Shown: positions 1 to 9,500 of the stretch, in pieces
Position numbering within the stretch: position 1 is the stretch's first letter
How the letters are laid out: every line of letters begins with the position of its first letter
Assembly: GCA_035293845.1 (NCBI GenBank)
Contig: DATGMB010000108.1
Span: 1 to 32,433, forward strand
Length of the DNA: 32,433 nucleotides
Reading direction: 5' to 3'
DNA from: DATGMB01 sp035293845
Lineage (GTDB): Bacteria; Acidobacteriota; Terriglobia; Bryobacterales; Bryobacteraceae
The notes under the pieces: generated by a model
Database searches by the model: none
What the model was told of the DNA's origin: nothing
Seen by the model: only the letters and a program-made list of their open reading frames with translations
Position numbers and translations under genes: made by a program

Positions 1-46
1 TCGCGATTCCCACATTCCCACCGCGCCGACAGCTGGTCCTCCCTCT

Positions 47-77
47 CAAAATCCAAAACCAAAAACCAAAACCGAAA
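47..77. repeat. Short A/C-rich tandem repeat
   Basis: Downstream of the permease gene there are about five imperfect copies of a CCAAAA-like unit. It is low-complexity sequence. On the minus strand it gives a T-rich stretch, but no convincing GC-rich stem precedes it, so I do not call it a terminator. The remainder of positions 1-116 shows no gene that I can support. Confidence 0.5.
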
Positions 78-116
78 GGAGCTTCCCGCTGCCGGCCACC
101 TGCCTTCGGTTCAGGC

Positions 117-2690
117 TCATCCTTCGATGAGAATATGCTCCCGCAGGGCGATGTTCGGCGAGATCGAAGCCGCCACAGTCGCGGGAATCATCGCCGCGGC
201 CAGCGCGCAAATCGCAAGCGCCCCGGCCGCGACGCCAAGCCCGATCGGATCCCAGAAGGGAACGTCGTATAACTGCGACGCAATCAGCCGCGCAGCGCCG
301 ACCGCCAACGGCAGCCCGAGCGCCAGTCCGGCCGCCACATGGGTCAGGGCGCCGCGAAGCACCTGCCGGACCACCTGGAGACGGTCGGCCCCCAAAGCCA
401 TGCGGATGCCGATTTCGTTCGTACGCTGCGCGACCGTGTAGGCCGTAACGCCATAGAGCCCGACCGCGGCCAGCAGCAGCGCCACCGCGCCGAACAGCCC
501 GGCGAGGCTGGCCACCGCGCGTTCCTGGTCGAACATTCGGTCGAGCTGCTGGCCCAGGGTCCGGATGCTGACGATTGCCAGGTTGGGATCGGCCTCGGAC
601 AGAATGCGGCTGAGCGCGGGCTCGAGCGTGCCCGGGGGAAGACTGCTCACCAGCAGCATCCCGCCGATGACGTGCGACCGGAGTTCCAGCGTCTGGAAAT
701 CATGGTCCTTGTACGGCGCCCACTGCGCCAGCGGAACGTAGAACATCGGGCGCGCCGGGTCGCGCAGCGCGAATCCCGCGAACTTGGCGTCCCGCACGAT
801 GCCGACGATGCGGTACATCCCCGCATTCTCCGGCACATCGATGCCGAAGTGCTGTCCGAGCGGGTCCTCGCCGCTGCGGAAGAAGCGCTTTGCGAACGTC
901 TCGTTAATGATCGCCACGGGCTCGGTGTTCTCGTCGTCGGCGCGGGTGAAGTAGCGCCCGCGAACCAGCCCGACGCCGAGTTCCTGAAGATATTCCGGGC
1001 TGACGCGGTCCCAGGAGGCGCCGGAATTTCCGTTGAATCCCGCGGGCGGATGGCCGGCGACCATAATCATCTCTCCCCAGTTGTCCGTCAGCGGATTGTA
1101 GAGGGCGAGCCCGGCTGCGGTGACGCCCGGGATGCGGCGCAATCCGTCTTCCAGCCGCCGGTAGAGCGCGGCCAACTGCGGCTGCCCGTAGCCGGTTGCG
1201 GGCACATTCAAAGAGACGATGACGCGGCCGTCGGTGCGGTACCCGAGATTCTGGTGCTCCAGCCGGTCGAGGCTGCGGGCGAGCATAGTGGCGCCGGCGA
1301 TCAGCACCACGGAGATGGCCGCCTGAACGATCAGCAGCGCTTTGCGCGCAACGGACGAATGATCGGCCGTGCTTCGGCCCACGCCGCGCAGCGCTTCGAG
1401 CGGGCTGGTGCGGGCGGCGAACCAGGCCGGAGCCGCTCCAAAAATGATGCCCGTGAGCAAGGCGACGGCAAAGGCGAACGCGAGAACCATGGGCGAAGGC
1501 AGAGTGCTGATCGGGACGAAGTGCGAGCCGCGGAACGCCAATGACAGCAGGAGCCGGCCGGCGGCAACCGCGACGCCAAGACCCGCGATACCGCCCGCCA
1601 GGGCCAGCAGAGTCGCCTCCACCAGCGCCTGGCCGATGACCTCGCGGGCGCCGGCTCCCACGGCCAGCCGCAGAGCGGTCTGGGCGCGGCGGGACATGCC
1701 GCGCGCGAGCAGCAGATTGGCCACGTTCGCGCAGGCAATCAGCAGCACCATGGCGCAAACGGCCAGCAGAATCCGGAGGCTGCGGCCGTACTCCTCCTTC
1801 ATGGTCGCGACGCCGGCGCCGGCCGGAACCACGTTGATGACCTGCTTGGGCAGCGAGCGGATCACTTCGGGCATCCAATTGGATGGATAGCCGGCCTCGT
1901 TTTGCATCCATTGCCGCAGGACGCCCGTCAGTCGCGGCCCGATCCCGGCTATGGAGGCGCCGGCGTGCAACCGGCCGATGACGCGCAGCCACGCGGCCGC
2001 GGACTGGCGCAGAAGACTGCGGTCGCCAGCGATCACGGGCTCCTGCTGCAGCGGAATCCAGATGTCGGGCGGGTCGCCGCGCAATGTCTCGCCGAAGAAA
2101 CCCGGCGGCGTGACGCCGATCACCTGGAACGGATGCCCCGCGATGAGTAACGTCGAGCCCACCACGGCAGGATCGGCTCCATACTCCAACTGCCAGATGT
2201 GATGGCTCAAAACAATGACCGGGGCGGCCGAGGGCCGGTCATCGGCGGCGGTGAACAAGCGCCCGCCGAACGGCGCCACGCCGAGGGTCGAGAAATAATT
2301 GCCCGTCACGTACTCCGTGCGCAGCGATTTGGCGAGCGCCGGGCTGCCCTCCCGCCGCACGCTCGAGCGCCATCCGCCGGCCTGGAAGGCGGCGAGTTCA
2401 TCGAATTCGGGCGTGGCCGCTTTCAGGCGCTCGAAGAGGGCATAGGAGTAGAAGCCCCAGCGGTCCTGCGGGCCGCCCATGACGCAGCAATTGTCGCCGT
2501 CGCCGATGCGATAGAGCAGCGCCGGGTCGGCCACCGGCAGCGAGCGCAGCATGATGGCGTGGATCAGCGTGAATATCGCGGTCGTGCCGCCAATTCCCAA
2601 TGCCAGCGTCAGGGTCGCTGCCGCCGTAAATACCGGCGACCGCCGGAACTGCCTCAGGGCATATCGAACAGAGCCGCGCCAATTTCCCAT
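117..2690 (-). CDS. Orphan FtsX/MacB-type permease (ADOP family)
   Basis: Predicted 857-residue inner-membrane protein built like a duplicated MacB permease. A first membrane segment lies near residues 18-45, followed by a periplasmic MacB-like domain to about 290. Three membrane helices follow, with an 'ACANVANLLLARG' stretch near 315. A second half repeats this plan and ends in the FtsX block 'EIGIRMALGA' near residue 760 and a last helix pair. The duplicated architecture and absence of an adjacent ATPase fit the 'acidobacterial duplicated orphan permease' family, whose transported substrate is unknown. I chose the ATG at 2690 because the sequence from there ('MGNWRGSVRYALRQFRRSP') is the usual family N-terminus. 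The frame stays open to 2843, but that would overlap the divergent amidohydrolase, and the extra residues look non-coding. No strong Shine-Dalgarno is visible. Confidence 0.9.
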   Translation of the reverse strand: MGNWRGSVRYALRQFRRSPVFTAAATLTLALGIGGTTAIFTLIHAIMLRSLPVADPALLYRIGDGDNCCVMGGPQDRWGFYSYALFERLKAATPEFDELAAFQAGGWRSSVRREGSPALAKSLRTEYVTGNYFSTLGVAPFGGRLFTAADDRPSAAPVIVLSHHIWQLEYGADPAVVGSTLLIAGHPFQVIGVTPPGFFGETLRGDPPDIWIPLQQEPVIAGDRSLLRQSAAAWLRVIGRLHAGASIAGIGPRLTGVLRQWMQNEAGYPSNWMPEVIRSLPKQVINVVPAGAGVATMKEEYGRSLRILLAVCAMVLLIACANVANLLLARGMSRRAQTALRLAVGAGAREVIGQALVEATLLALAGGIAGLGVAVAAGRLLLSLAFRGSHFVPISTLPSPMVLAFAFAVALLTGIIFGAAPAWFAARTSPLEALRGVGRSTADHSSVARKALLIVQAAISVVLIAGATMLARSLDRLEHQNLGYRTDGRVIVSLNVPATGYGQPQLAALYRRLEDGLRRIPGVTAAGLALYNPLTDNWGEMIMVAGHPPAGFNGNSGASWDRVSPEYLQELGVGLVRGRYFTRADDENTEPVAIINETFAKRFFRSGEDPLGQHFGIDVPENAGMYRIVGIVRDAKFAGFALRDPARPMFYVPLAQWAPYKDHDFQTLELRSHVIGGMLLVSSLPPGTLEPALSRILSEADPNLAIVSIRTLGQQLDRMFDQERAVASLAGLFGAVALLLAAVGLYGVTAYTVAQRTNEIGIRMALGADRLQVVRQVLRGALTHVAAGLALGLPLAVGAARLIASQLYDVPFWDPIGLGVAAGALAICALAAAMIPATVAASISPNIALREHILIEG

Positions 2691-2741
2691 GCACGTGATA
2701 CTGAAGAACCCGGAAAAGGTTACGAACAAACCGGGTGGGCG

Positions 2742-2752
2742 GGGCGTACAAT
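2742..2752 (+). promoter_or_regulatory. Promoter -10 element of the amidohydrolase gene
   Basis: GGGCGTACAAT contains a -10 hexamer TACAAT (5/6 to consensus). It ends 11 nt before the ATG at 2764, so a start point at the usual distance would leave a leader of only about 3-6 nt. No Shine-Dalgarno is present. No good -35 is seen. Nearly the same element recurs at 30753-30763. Inferred, not shown. Confidence 0.45.
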
Positions 2753-2763
2753 AGCTGAAATCC

Positions 2764-3834
2764 ATGAAACGCCGCAACTTCATTCGATCGCTCGGCGCCG
2801 CCGGAATGCTCGACTCCGCTGCCGCGCAGACCTCCGGGCGCACTCCGGGGCTCCGCCTCGATCTTCACACGCATTTCTACACCCAGGCGTTTTTCGACAG
2901 CATCCGCGACTCGGGCGGCGACTTTTCCTTCGGCAAGAGCCCCACCGGCCAGACCATCATTACGCATCGCGGCGCACGGTTTTTCGGCGTCACGCCGCCG
3001 ATGACGAACGTCGAGCTCCGCATTGAAGCGATGGACCGCGTCGGCATCGACGTACAGGTCGTCTCGCTTTCGACCCCCAACGTGTTTTTCACCGATGGCG
3101 CGCGGCAGCCGGCGGTGGCGCGCAGGATGAACGATGCGTATGCCGACCTCGCCGCGCGCTACCCCAAGCGGTTCAAGGGCTTCGCCTCGATCCCCATGGA
3201 CAACCCGGACGAAGCGCTCAAAGAGCTGCACCGTGCCATCGGCGAATTGAAGCTCAACGGCGTCATTTTGCTGAGCAATATCGGCGGAAAACCGCTCACT
3301 GCACCGCAATATCGCCCCTTTTTCGCCGAGGCGAACCGGATGAAGCTCTGCATTTTTCTCCATCCGATGCTGCCCGTGGCTTCCGAGCCGTTCCGGGAAT
3401 ACGTGCTCGGCCCGATCATCGGCTTCCCCATGGACACCACGCTGGCGGTGGCGCGCATGTGCTACGACGGCATGTTCAAAGATTTCCCGGACATCCGCTG
3501 GCTCATCGCCCACCTCGGCGGCGCCGTGCCCTACCTGATGGAGCGCATGGACAGCGGATTTCGCGATTTCGCCGAGTGCCGCGTCAAGATCGACGAGTTG
3601 CCGAGCGTTTACCTCAAGCGGCTGTACTACGACACGGTCACGTTCAACCCGCACAACCTGATGATGACGCGCGACCTGGTGGGCTCCGATCACATGGTGA
3701 TGGGCAGCGACTTTCCGCACCTGCTGGGCTCGATCGATAAAGCGGTGTCGTCGATCGAGGCGCTAAACATTCCCCAGCACGAAAAGCGGCACATTTTCGA
3801 GGGAACCGCGCTCTCGATCCTGAACAACCTCTAA
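2764..3834 (+). CDS. Exported amidohydrolase, ACMSD-like (PF04909 type)
   Basis: 356-residue protein of the amidohydrolase-2 family, whose members are metal-dependent decarboxylases or hydrolases such as aminocarboxymuconate-semialdehyde decarboxylase. The metal ligands are all visible: H35 and H37 in 'DLHTHFY', H200 in 'FLHPM', H250 in 'IAHLGG' and D316 in 'GSDFPH'. The N-terminus 'MKRRNFIRSLGAAGM' looks like a twin-arginine signal, which is unusual for ACMSD itself and suggests a periplasmic or surface enzyme, so the substrate may differ from the cytosolic prototypes. It is divergent from the permease. Its stop overlaps by 4 bp the stop of the convergent glucanase gene. The start is fixed by the Tat-like signal. 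Function beyond 'metal-dependent amidohydrolase/decarboxylase' is not determined. Confidence 0.88.
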   Translation: MKRRNFIRSLGAAGMLDSAAAQTSGRTPGLRLDLHTHFYTQAFFDSIRDSGGDFSFGKSPTGQTIITHRGARFFGVTPPMTNVELRIEAMDRVGIDVQVVSLSTPNVFFTDGARQPAVARRMNDAYADLAARYPKRFKGFASIPMDNPDEALKELHRAIGELKLNGVILLSNIGGKPLTAPQYRPFFAEANRMKLCIFLHPMLPVASEPFREYVLGPIIGFPMDTTLAVARMCYDGMFKDFPDIRWLIAHLGGAVPYLMERMDSGFRDFAECRVKIDELPSVYLKRLYYDTVTFNPHNLMMTRDLVGSDHMVMGSDFPHLLGSIDKAVSSIEALNIPQHEKRHIFEGTALSILNNL

Positions 3835-5093
3835 TCGAACAGCACGCGCATGGCGCGCTCGATTTCCGGATTGCGGTGGAACCATCGCCACACGTTTCCC
3901 GTGCGGAGGTTCTCGGCGCTGAGGATGGTGATGCCGAGGTCGATGCCGATCACGTCGCGGTCCGTCCAGCCGTTGGTGGGGTGGAAGGCGTCGGCGAAGC
4001 CGTAGCGCTGGTAGATGCGGTCGCCGAAGCGGCGGCGCATCTCGATCAGCGCGGGCACGCAGATCTCCGGCGCGAACATCAGCGAGCCGCCAGCGGCGCA
4101 GGGGACCACCGAGCCATCGATGTTGCGGGTCGCGGGCGGCCCGCCCCATGCGGTGTAGCCGTGGGCGCTATCGGAGGCCGTGATGCCCCAGATATTTTCG
4201 CTATATCCCGGGAAGCGATCGCGCAGATCCAGGCAGAACTGCCGGTGCGCGAGCGTCGCTTCTACGGAGTTCCGGAACCAATCCGTGTGCGGCTCGCGTT
4301 TCTCGCGCCGGCCGCGAAAGTCGATCCAGGCCTGCGAATACTGGTGCACGAAGAGCGGCGGCGCGCCGCTGATGTAGGTGTGGCCCGCGTAGGTCACGGT
4401 CGGACGCCGCCAGGCATACCAGGAATCGACGGACAGCGGCTTCGCCGGGGAGGCGATGCCGAGCAGGTAGAGAATGCCCAGTTCGCAGTGGTGATCCCAG
4501 CGGTGCTGATTGAAACCGGATTCCGGGCGCCAGCTCATCGAGAGCAGATTCGGATCTCCATTGAGGAACCATTGGAAATCCATGCGCTCCCACACGGCGC
4601 GCACCAGGCGGTCGATTTCGGAATCGCCATGGAAATAGCCGCGCGCGGTCAGCATGCCCGCCAGCAGGAGAGCCGTGTCGATGGTGGAAAGCTCGCTGCG
4701 GCCGTGGCGCTCGCCGGTGTCAATTTCGACAAAATGGTAGAACCAGCCGTGCTCCTGCGGCGATTTTTCCGCGTAAAACCGCAGCGCGGCGAGCACACGC
4801 TCGCGCGCCTGAGCGCGCGAGATCCAGCGGCGCTCGGCGGCGATGCAGATCGCCGTCAAACCGAAGCCCACGGCGGCGCTGGAGGCCATGGACCGCTGGT
4901 CCGGGCCTTCGCTGTTCACCAGCGCGCGGTCGCGGATCAGGCCCGTCGTGGCGTCTCCCTGCTCCCAGAAAAACCGGAAGCTGCGATGCCCGAGGTCTTC
5001 GAGGAAGGCATCTTCTTCCTTCGAGAGCCGCGGCTTCGCCAGCAACAGAGCCGGAAAACCGCCGAGCAGCGCGCGCCGCGTGATCCCGCTCAT
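3831..5093 (-). CDS. Exported glucanase of the PF10091/GH144 type
   Basis: 420-residue protein matching the 'glycoamylase' family PF10091, an (alpha/alpha)6-barrel that includes the GH144 endo-beta-1,2-glucanases. Recognisable blocks are 'GFGLTAICIAAERRWI', 'ELSTIDTALLLAGMLTARGYF', 'FVHQYSQAWIDFRG', 'WGITASDSAHGY' and 'FAPEICVPAL' in the family order. It begins 'MSGITRRALLGGFPALLLA', a Tat-like signal, so it is probably exported. The frame extends upstream to 5252, but the ATG at 5093 sits in a 4-bp ATGA overlap with the stop of the GH39-like gene, indicating translational coupling, and gives the signal peptide. It is the last gene of the operon receptor 1 - GH39 - glucanase. Beta-1,2-glucan as substrate is a family-based guess. 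Other glucans are possible. Confidence 0.85.
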   Translation of the reverse strand: MSGITRRALLGGFPALLLAKPRLSKEEDAFLEDLGHRSFRFFWEQGDATTGLIRDRALVNSEGPDQRSMASSAAVGFGLTAICIAAERRWISRAQARERVLAALRFYAEKSPQEHGWFYHFVEIDTGERHGRSELSTIDTALLLAGMLTARGYFHGDSEIDRLVRAVWERMDFQWFLNGDPNLLSMSWRPESGFNQHRWDHHCELGILYLLGIASPAKPLSVDSWYAWRRPTVTYAGHTYISGAPPLFVHQYSQAWIDFRGRREKREPHTDWFRNSVEATLAHRQFCLDLRDRFPGYSENIWGITASDSAHGYTAWGGPPATRNIDGSVVPCAAGGSLMFAPEICVPALIEMRRRFGDRIYQRYGFADAFHPTNGWTDRDVIGIDLGITILSAENLRTGNVWRWFHRNPEIERAMRVLFD

Positions 5094-6571
5094 GGCGCCA
5101 CCTCGACGAGCGCCAGGGCATGGGCCGGCAGTTTTAGCGCGAGCGTGCCCGCGCGCAAGGCCACAGTCTCGGCGTCCGGGAGCGCCGCCGCTTGCCGCAA
5201 ACGGGCCAGTTGCGCCGCCGTGGGATTCGCCGGGCTGCCCATCGACTTCCACGCGGCCAGCGGCGAACCGTGGCTGCTATCGACGACCGTAACGCGCGCG
5301 GCGCCCGCGGTCACGCCGCGAAGCTGCAACGTGAAATCGCGCTCCGCGCCGCGGTCTTCCGGATCGGAGTAGTTCCACACCGCGATGGCGAGCGTGCCAT
5401 CCGGCCGCCGCGTGGCGAGGGCGGATTCCGAATCCGCCGGAAGCCGGACCTCTCCCAGCCGGTGGAGCAGCCGGAAGGCGTGGAACGCCGCCTTGGGAAT
5501 CCCGCCCTCGGCGATCAGCCCGAAACCGCCGTAGAACGGCGTCCTGACCACGCCCTGCTCTTCGAACACATCGGAGAACGTCCAGTAAGACATGCTCGAA
5601 ACCAAGCCGTCGCAGGCGCGGATATTGTTCGCCAGCCACGGGCCCATAAAGGGAGCGTCGGTCACGTCCACCTCGTTCTTATACGACGCATTGTATTCCG
5701 ACCAGATGATCGGCAGATTCGGGAAGGCTGAAGCCTTCACCTGATCGTGCACCTTTTTCGCCGCCCGCGCCACCATGTCGCGCCGGCCGATGCGCTCGTG
5801 CGTGCCGAAGACGTCCTCGGCGGTGTCATTGGCGTAGACATGTGTGGAGACGAAATCCACCGGCACATGCTCGCGCGCGCACCAGGCGAGGAAGGGCGCG
5901 ACCCAGGCGGCCTGCGCGGTGGCCGGCCCGCCGACACGCAGGCGCGGGCTGGCCGCCTTGAGCGCCAGCGCCGCCGAGCGGTAGAGCCGCTCATAGGTCT
6001 CCTGCTTGGGAACACCCGTCCAGAAATCGATATTGGGCTCGTTCCAGACCTCGAAATACCATTGCGCCACTTCATCGATACCGTAGCGGGCGATGAGGTG
6101 CCGCGCGAAGCCGCCGACGAGCGCCGCCCATTTGCCGTAGTCCGCGGGCGGGTTCGGCAGCGGCTTGTACCAGAACGCATGGGGCGTTTGCGAAGCGGCC
6201 ATGGCCTTCGGCATGAAACTCAACTCGACGAAGGGCCGCACGTGATTCGCCAGCAGACCATCGTAGATCTGATCGACATACGACCAGTTGTACACCGGGC
6301 GGCCCTGCCGGTCCTCGGAATACACGCCGTTTTCATCGTCGAAGATGCCATGAAAGCGCACGTAGCCGAATGCGGTCGCCTCGCGGACCGCGCGGAGGTC
6401 GTCGCGGTAGCTTTCACGCAGCGAGAGGACCGCCCGCCCGGAGCCGAACATCTGCTCCCAGAAGTGCGGGAACGGGCGCGCCGGCGCGGCGGCGTCGATC
6501 ACGATGGTTTCCTGTGCGCCGGCGATGGCGGCCGCCATCGCCAGCAGGATGGGTAGGAGCGGGCGGGTCAT
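5090..6571 (-). CDS. Exported GH39-like beta-glycosidase
   Basis: 493-residue secreted glycosidase. Residues 1-19 form a signal peptide ('MTRPLLPILLAMAAAIAGA'). A TIM barrel of the clan GH-A, GH39 beta-xylosidase type follows, with the acid/base E178 in 'EVWNEPN' and the nucleophile E292 in 'WSEYN'. From about residue 395 a C-terminal beta-sandwich ('GTLAIAVWNYSDP') closes the protein, as is usual for GH39. It lies 3 nt downstream of receptor 1 and overlaps the following glucanase gene by 4 bp, so the three are almost certainly co-transcribed. Beta-xylosidase is the best-known activity in GH39, but alpha-iduronidase and other exo-activities exist, so the precise sugar is open. Confidence 0.88.
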   Translation of the reverse strand: MTRPLLPILLAMAAAIAGAQETIVIDAAAPARPFPHFWEQMFGSGRAVLSLRESYRDDLRAVREATAFGYVRFHGIFDDENGVYSEDRQGRPVYNWSYVDQIYDGLLANHVRPFVELSFMPKAMAASQTPHAFWYKPLPNPPADYGKWAALVGGFARHLIARYGIDEVAQWYFEVWNEPNIDFWTGVPKQETYERLYRSAALALKAASPRLRVGGPATAQAAWVAPFLAWCAREHVPVDFVSTHVYANDTAEDVFGTHERIGRRDMVARAAKKVHDQVKASAFPNLPIIWSEYNASYKNEVDVTDAPFMGPWLANNIRACDGLVSSMSYWTFSDVFEEQGVVRTPFYGGFGLIAEGGIPKAAFHAFRLLHRLGEVRLPADSESALATRRPDGTLAIAVWNYSDPEDRGAERDFTLQLRGVTAGAARVTVVDSSHGSPLAAWKSMGSPANPTAAQLARLRQAAALPDAETVALRAGTLALKLPAHALALVEVAP

Positions 6572-6574
6572 GCG

Positions 6575-9500
6575 TTAGAAGCTGAACCGCGCCGTCACTT
6601 CGACAATTCGCCCGGCAAAGGCGCCCTGCGCCTGGCCGAAGAGCGGATTGCTGGTCTTGCCGTCGTTGCTGATCGAGGTGTTGATGCCGGTCAGATTCAG
6701 CTTGTTGAGCACATTGTACGCGGCCAGTTCCAGGTTGAGCCGGGCGTTCTCGCCGAAGACCCTGGAATTCGGGATGCCGAAGGACTTGCCCAGCGTCGCA
6801 TCCAGGCCGAAGTAGTGCGGGCCGCGGAAGCTGTTGCGGCCGACGCCGGGAGGCGGCGGCGCGCCGGTCGCGGGCCAGGCCGGCACGGTGAAGTAGCTGA
6901 GGGCGCCGTTCGGGAAATCGCCGTTCGGCCGCATGAAGGCCGCGTTGCTGAAATCGCTCTGCGCGCCGCCCAGATAGGCCGCCGGCCGCAGCGTGCAGTA
7001 ACCGCTGTTCGGGTAGACGACGTTGCAGCCGGTATTGCTGTAGGTCGGCGTCCAGGGGAAGCCGGAGTGCGTGTCCATGATGCCGCTGAGCGCCCAGCCA
7101 TCGGCGACCTTGTGCAGGAATTGGCTCGACCCTTTAAAGATGCGGGGCGTGTAGACGCCCCACACCTTGAAATCGTGCGTCACGTCGAAATCGGAAGGCC
7201 CGTTCGAGTACTTGATGTCGTAGGGATACGGGTCCGTGTAATAATCCTGCGAGCCCTGGTCGGTGTTGCGGCTGAAGCGGTACTGCGCATCGATGGTGAA
7301 CTGGCTGGAGAAGCGATGCTGGATCTCGGTGAGCAGCGCGTTGTAGTGCGCCGCGGCATCATTGGAGAACCAGTACAGCCGGTTCACGCGCGGGTTCAGG
7401 TTCGGATAGTAGATGACGTTCAGCTCGCGCTGCCGCTGGTAATTGCGCGTCTGGCTGCCCTGGTAGGCGACGGACGCCAGCCAGTTGTGCGCGACCTCGT
7501 ACTGCGCCTCCATCGAGTAGCGGTACGTGGTCGGCGTCGGCATGTCGGACGGGAAGGCGTTCAGCGTCACGGGCGCGCCGGAGGCCGGCAGGCCGGTCGT
7601 AGGATCGAAGGTTTGGATGGCCGCCGGATTGGCCGGATATCCAAAGAACTGGTCCGGGTTGGACGGCACCGCATAATAGATGTTCGAGCCGTTGAGGGTC
7701 AGGCTGGTGACCCACGGCGGATTGCCGCGGCCGTTGGTCAGCGTCGCCAATTGCTGCACGTTGAAGCCGATGCCGAAGCCCCCGCGCAGCACCAGCTTGC
7801 TCTTGAACTGCGTGGGGTTCCAGGAAAAGCCGAGTTGCGGGCCGAAGTTCTTCCAATCGGTCGAATTCAGCGTGTCCCCGACCTTCAGCGTCATATTCGT
7901 AAGCGCCGCAGCGCCCTGCCCCAGCACCGCGTTGCTGATCACGTTGGCATTCGCCTTGAGCGGCGAGTAATATTCGTAGCGCAGGCCGAGGTTCAGAGTG
8001 AGGTTCGGCCGCACTTTCCAGTCGTCCTGCACGAAGAACGCCAGGATATCGGCGTGCAGGTGCTTCTGGTTATCGGTGGGCTGCCCGGTGACGGGATTGA
8101 ACGTGCCGGATTCCTGGTACGGCGCATCGTTGGCGAAACTCCACAGGTTGCGGAAGTTGAAGGTCGGCCGCGCGGAGCCGGCGCTGTCATCGAGGAAGTG
8201 GCCGCGCGAGTATTCGCCGCCCATTTTCAGGAAATGGCGGCCCCAAACCTTGCTCAGGGTGTCCTTGCCATTCCAGGTGCCCTGATCGAAGACGCCCGGC
8301 CCCGCCGCCCCGAAGCGCTGCACCGCCACCGGGCCGGCTCCGTCGAAGTTGGTGATCGGCAATCCCCACGGCTCCTGCGGGTTCGACTTAGTTTCATCGA
8401 ATGCCCAGCCGCTCAGGCCGAGGCGCGCCTCGTTCACCAGGCTGGGCGAGAACGTCCGGTTCCAGATACCCGTCCACGACCGCGACATGCGGTCGCTGAC
8501 CCACTGATTCAGGCTGCGCGCCGGGCCGTTGATCGAGTAAGCCACGGTCGGCACTTCGTAGATACTGAAGGCGACCATGTCCTTATCGTCGGGGTGGTAG
8601 TCCAGACGGCCGTTGTACTGCGCATTGATGGTGCGGCCGGGGGTCTGGACGATGCCGCGCTGCACATCCGCGACGCCATCGAAGCCGTTGCCGATGCCAT
8701 ACGGCGTGCCCGGCTGGCCAAAGGTCGGGTCACCGGTGCCGAGCGGCGTGGTGAGCGGCGAGCCGAGGTCGAGCCCGCCCGGCGCATCGTGGCATTGCGT
8801 GGAGGGGAGCCCGACCTGCGCGCAGCTCAGCGGCGAGGGAGCGACAATCAGCGGCGTCTGACCGGGGAATGACAGGATCTTGCGCGCCAGCGAGCCCTGC
8901 GGGCCCGCCGTGTTGCGGAACTGGTCCGTCTCGAACCAGACGGTGCTCTGATTGTACGAGGAATTGCGCAGCCCCTCGTAAGAGAAGAACGCGAACAGCT
9001 TGTTCTTCCGGATCGGCCCGCCGACGCTGCCGCCGAACTGATTGAAGCGGTTCTGGTCGCGTCTCACCGGCGAAGGATTGCCGGGGCCATTCCAGCGCTG
9101 GTAGGCGTCCAGCCCCGGCCGGTGCCATTTGAAGAAGCCGCTGCCGTGGTACTCGTTGGTGCCGTTCTGCGAGATGACCAGGATCTGCGCGCCGCTGTTG
9201 CGGCCGTTTTCAGCCGAATAGTTGTTGGCCACCACCTGGACCTCTTTGATGGACTCCTCATTCGGCGTAATCACCGCCGAGCCGGCCCACGCCAGGCTGC
9301 TCACGCCGACGCCATCCACCTGAATATTGTTCGAGACCTGCCGCGTGCCGTTGGCGATCACCTGCGGCCCGTTCTCAATAAAGAAGATGCTGTTCACCGC
9401 GCCGGCCGAGGGGCGGTTGACGCCGGGCATCGATGTGGTGCCGCCGCTGTTGGAGATCGCGCCATCGCCGAACACGCCCGGCGCCAGGCGCGCCAGTTGG

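Noticed and set aside
2708..2736. ACCCGG...CCGGGT inverted repeat between the permease and amidohydrolase genes
   Set aside because: Six-bp arms with a 17-bp gap are expected often in GC-rich DNA. No promoter fits around it, so I do not call it an operator.
2398..3720. Minus-strand open frame bridging the permease start and the amidohydrolase
   Set aside because: It is antisense to the amidohydrolase and out of frame with the permease. No protein family is visible.
6815..8872. Plus-strand open frame of about 685 codons within receptor 1
   Set aside because: Shadow of receptor 1. No domain, no ribosome-binding site, biased composition.
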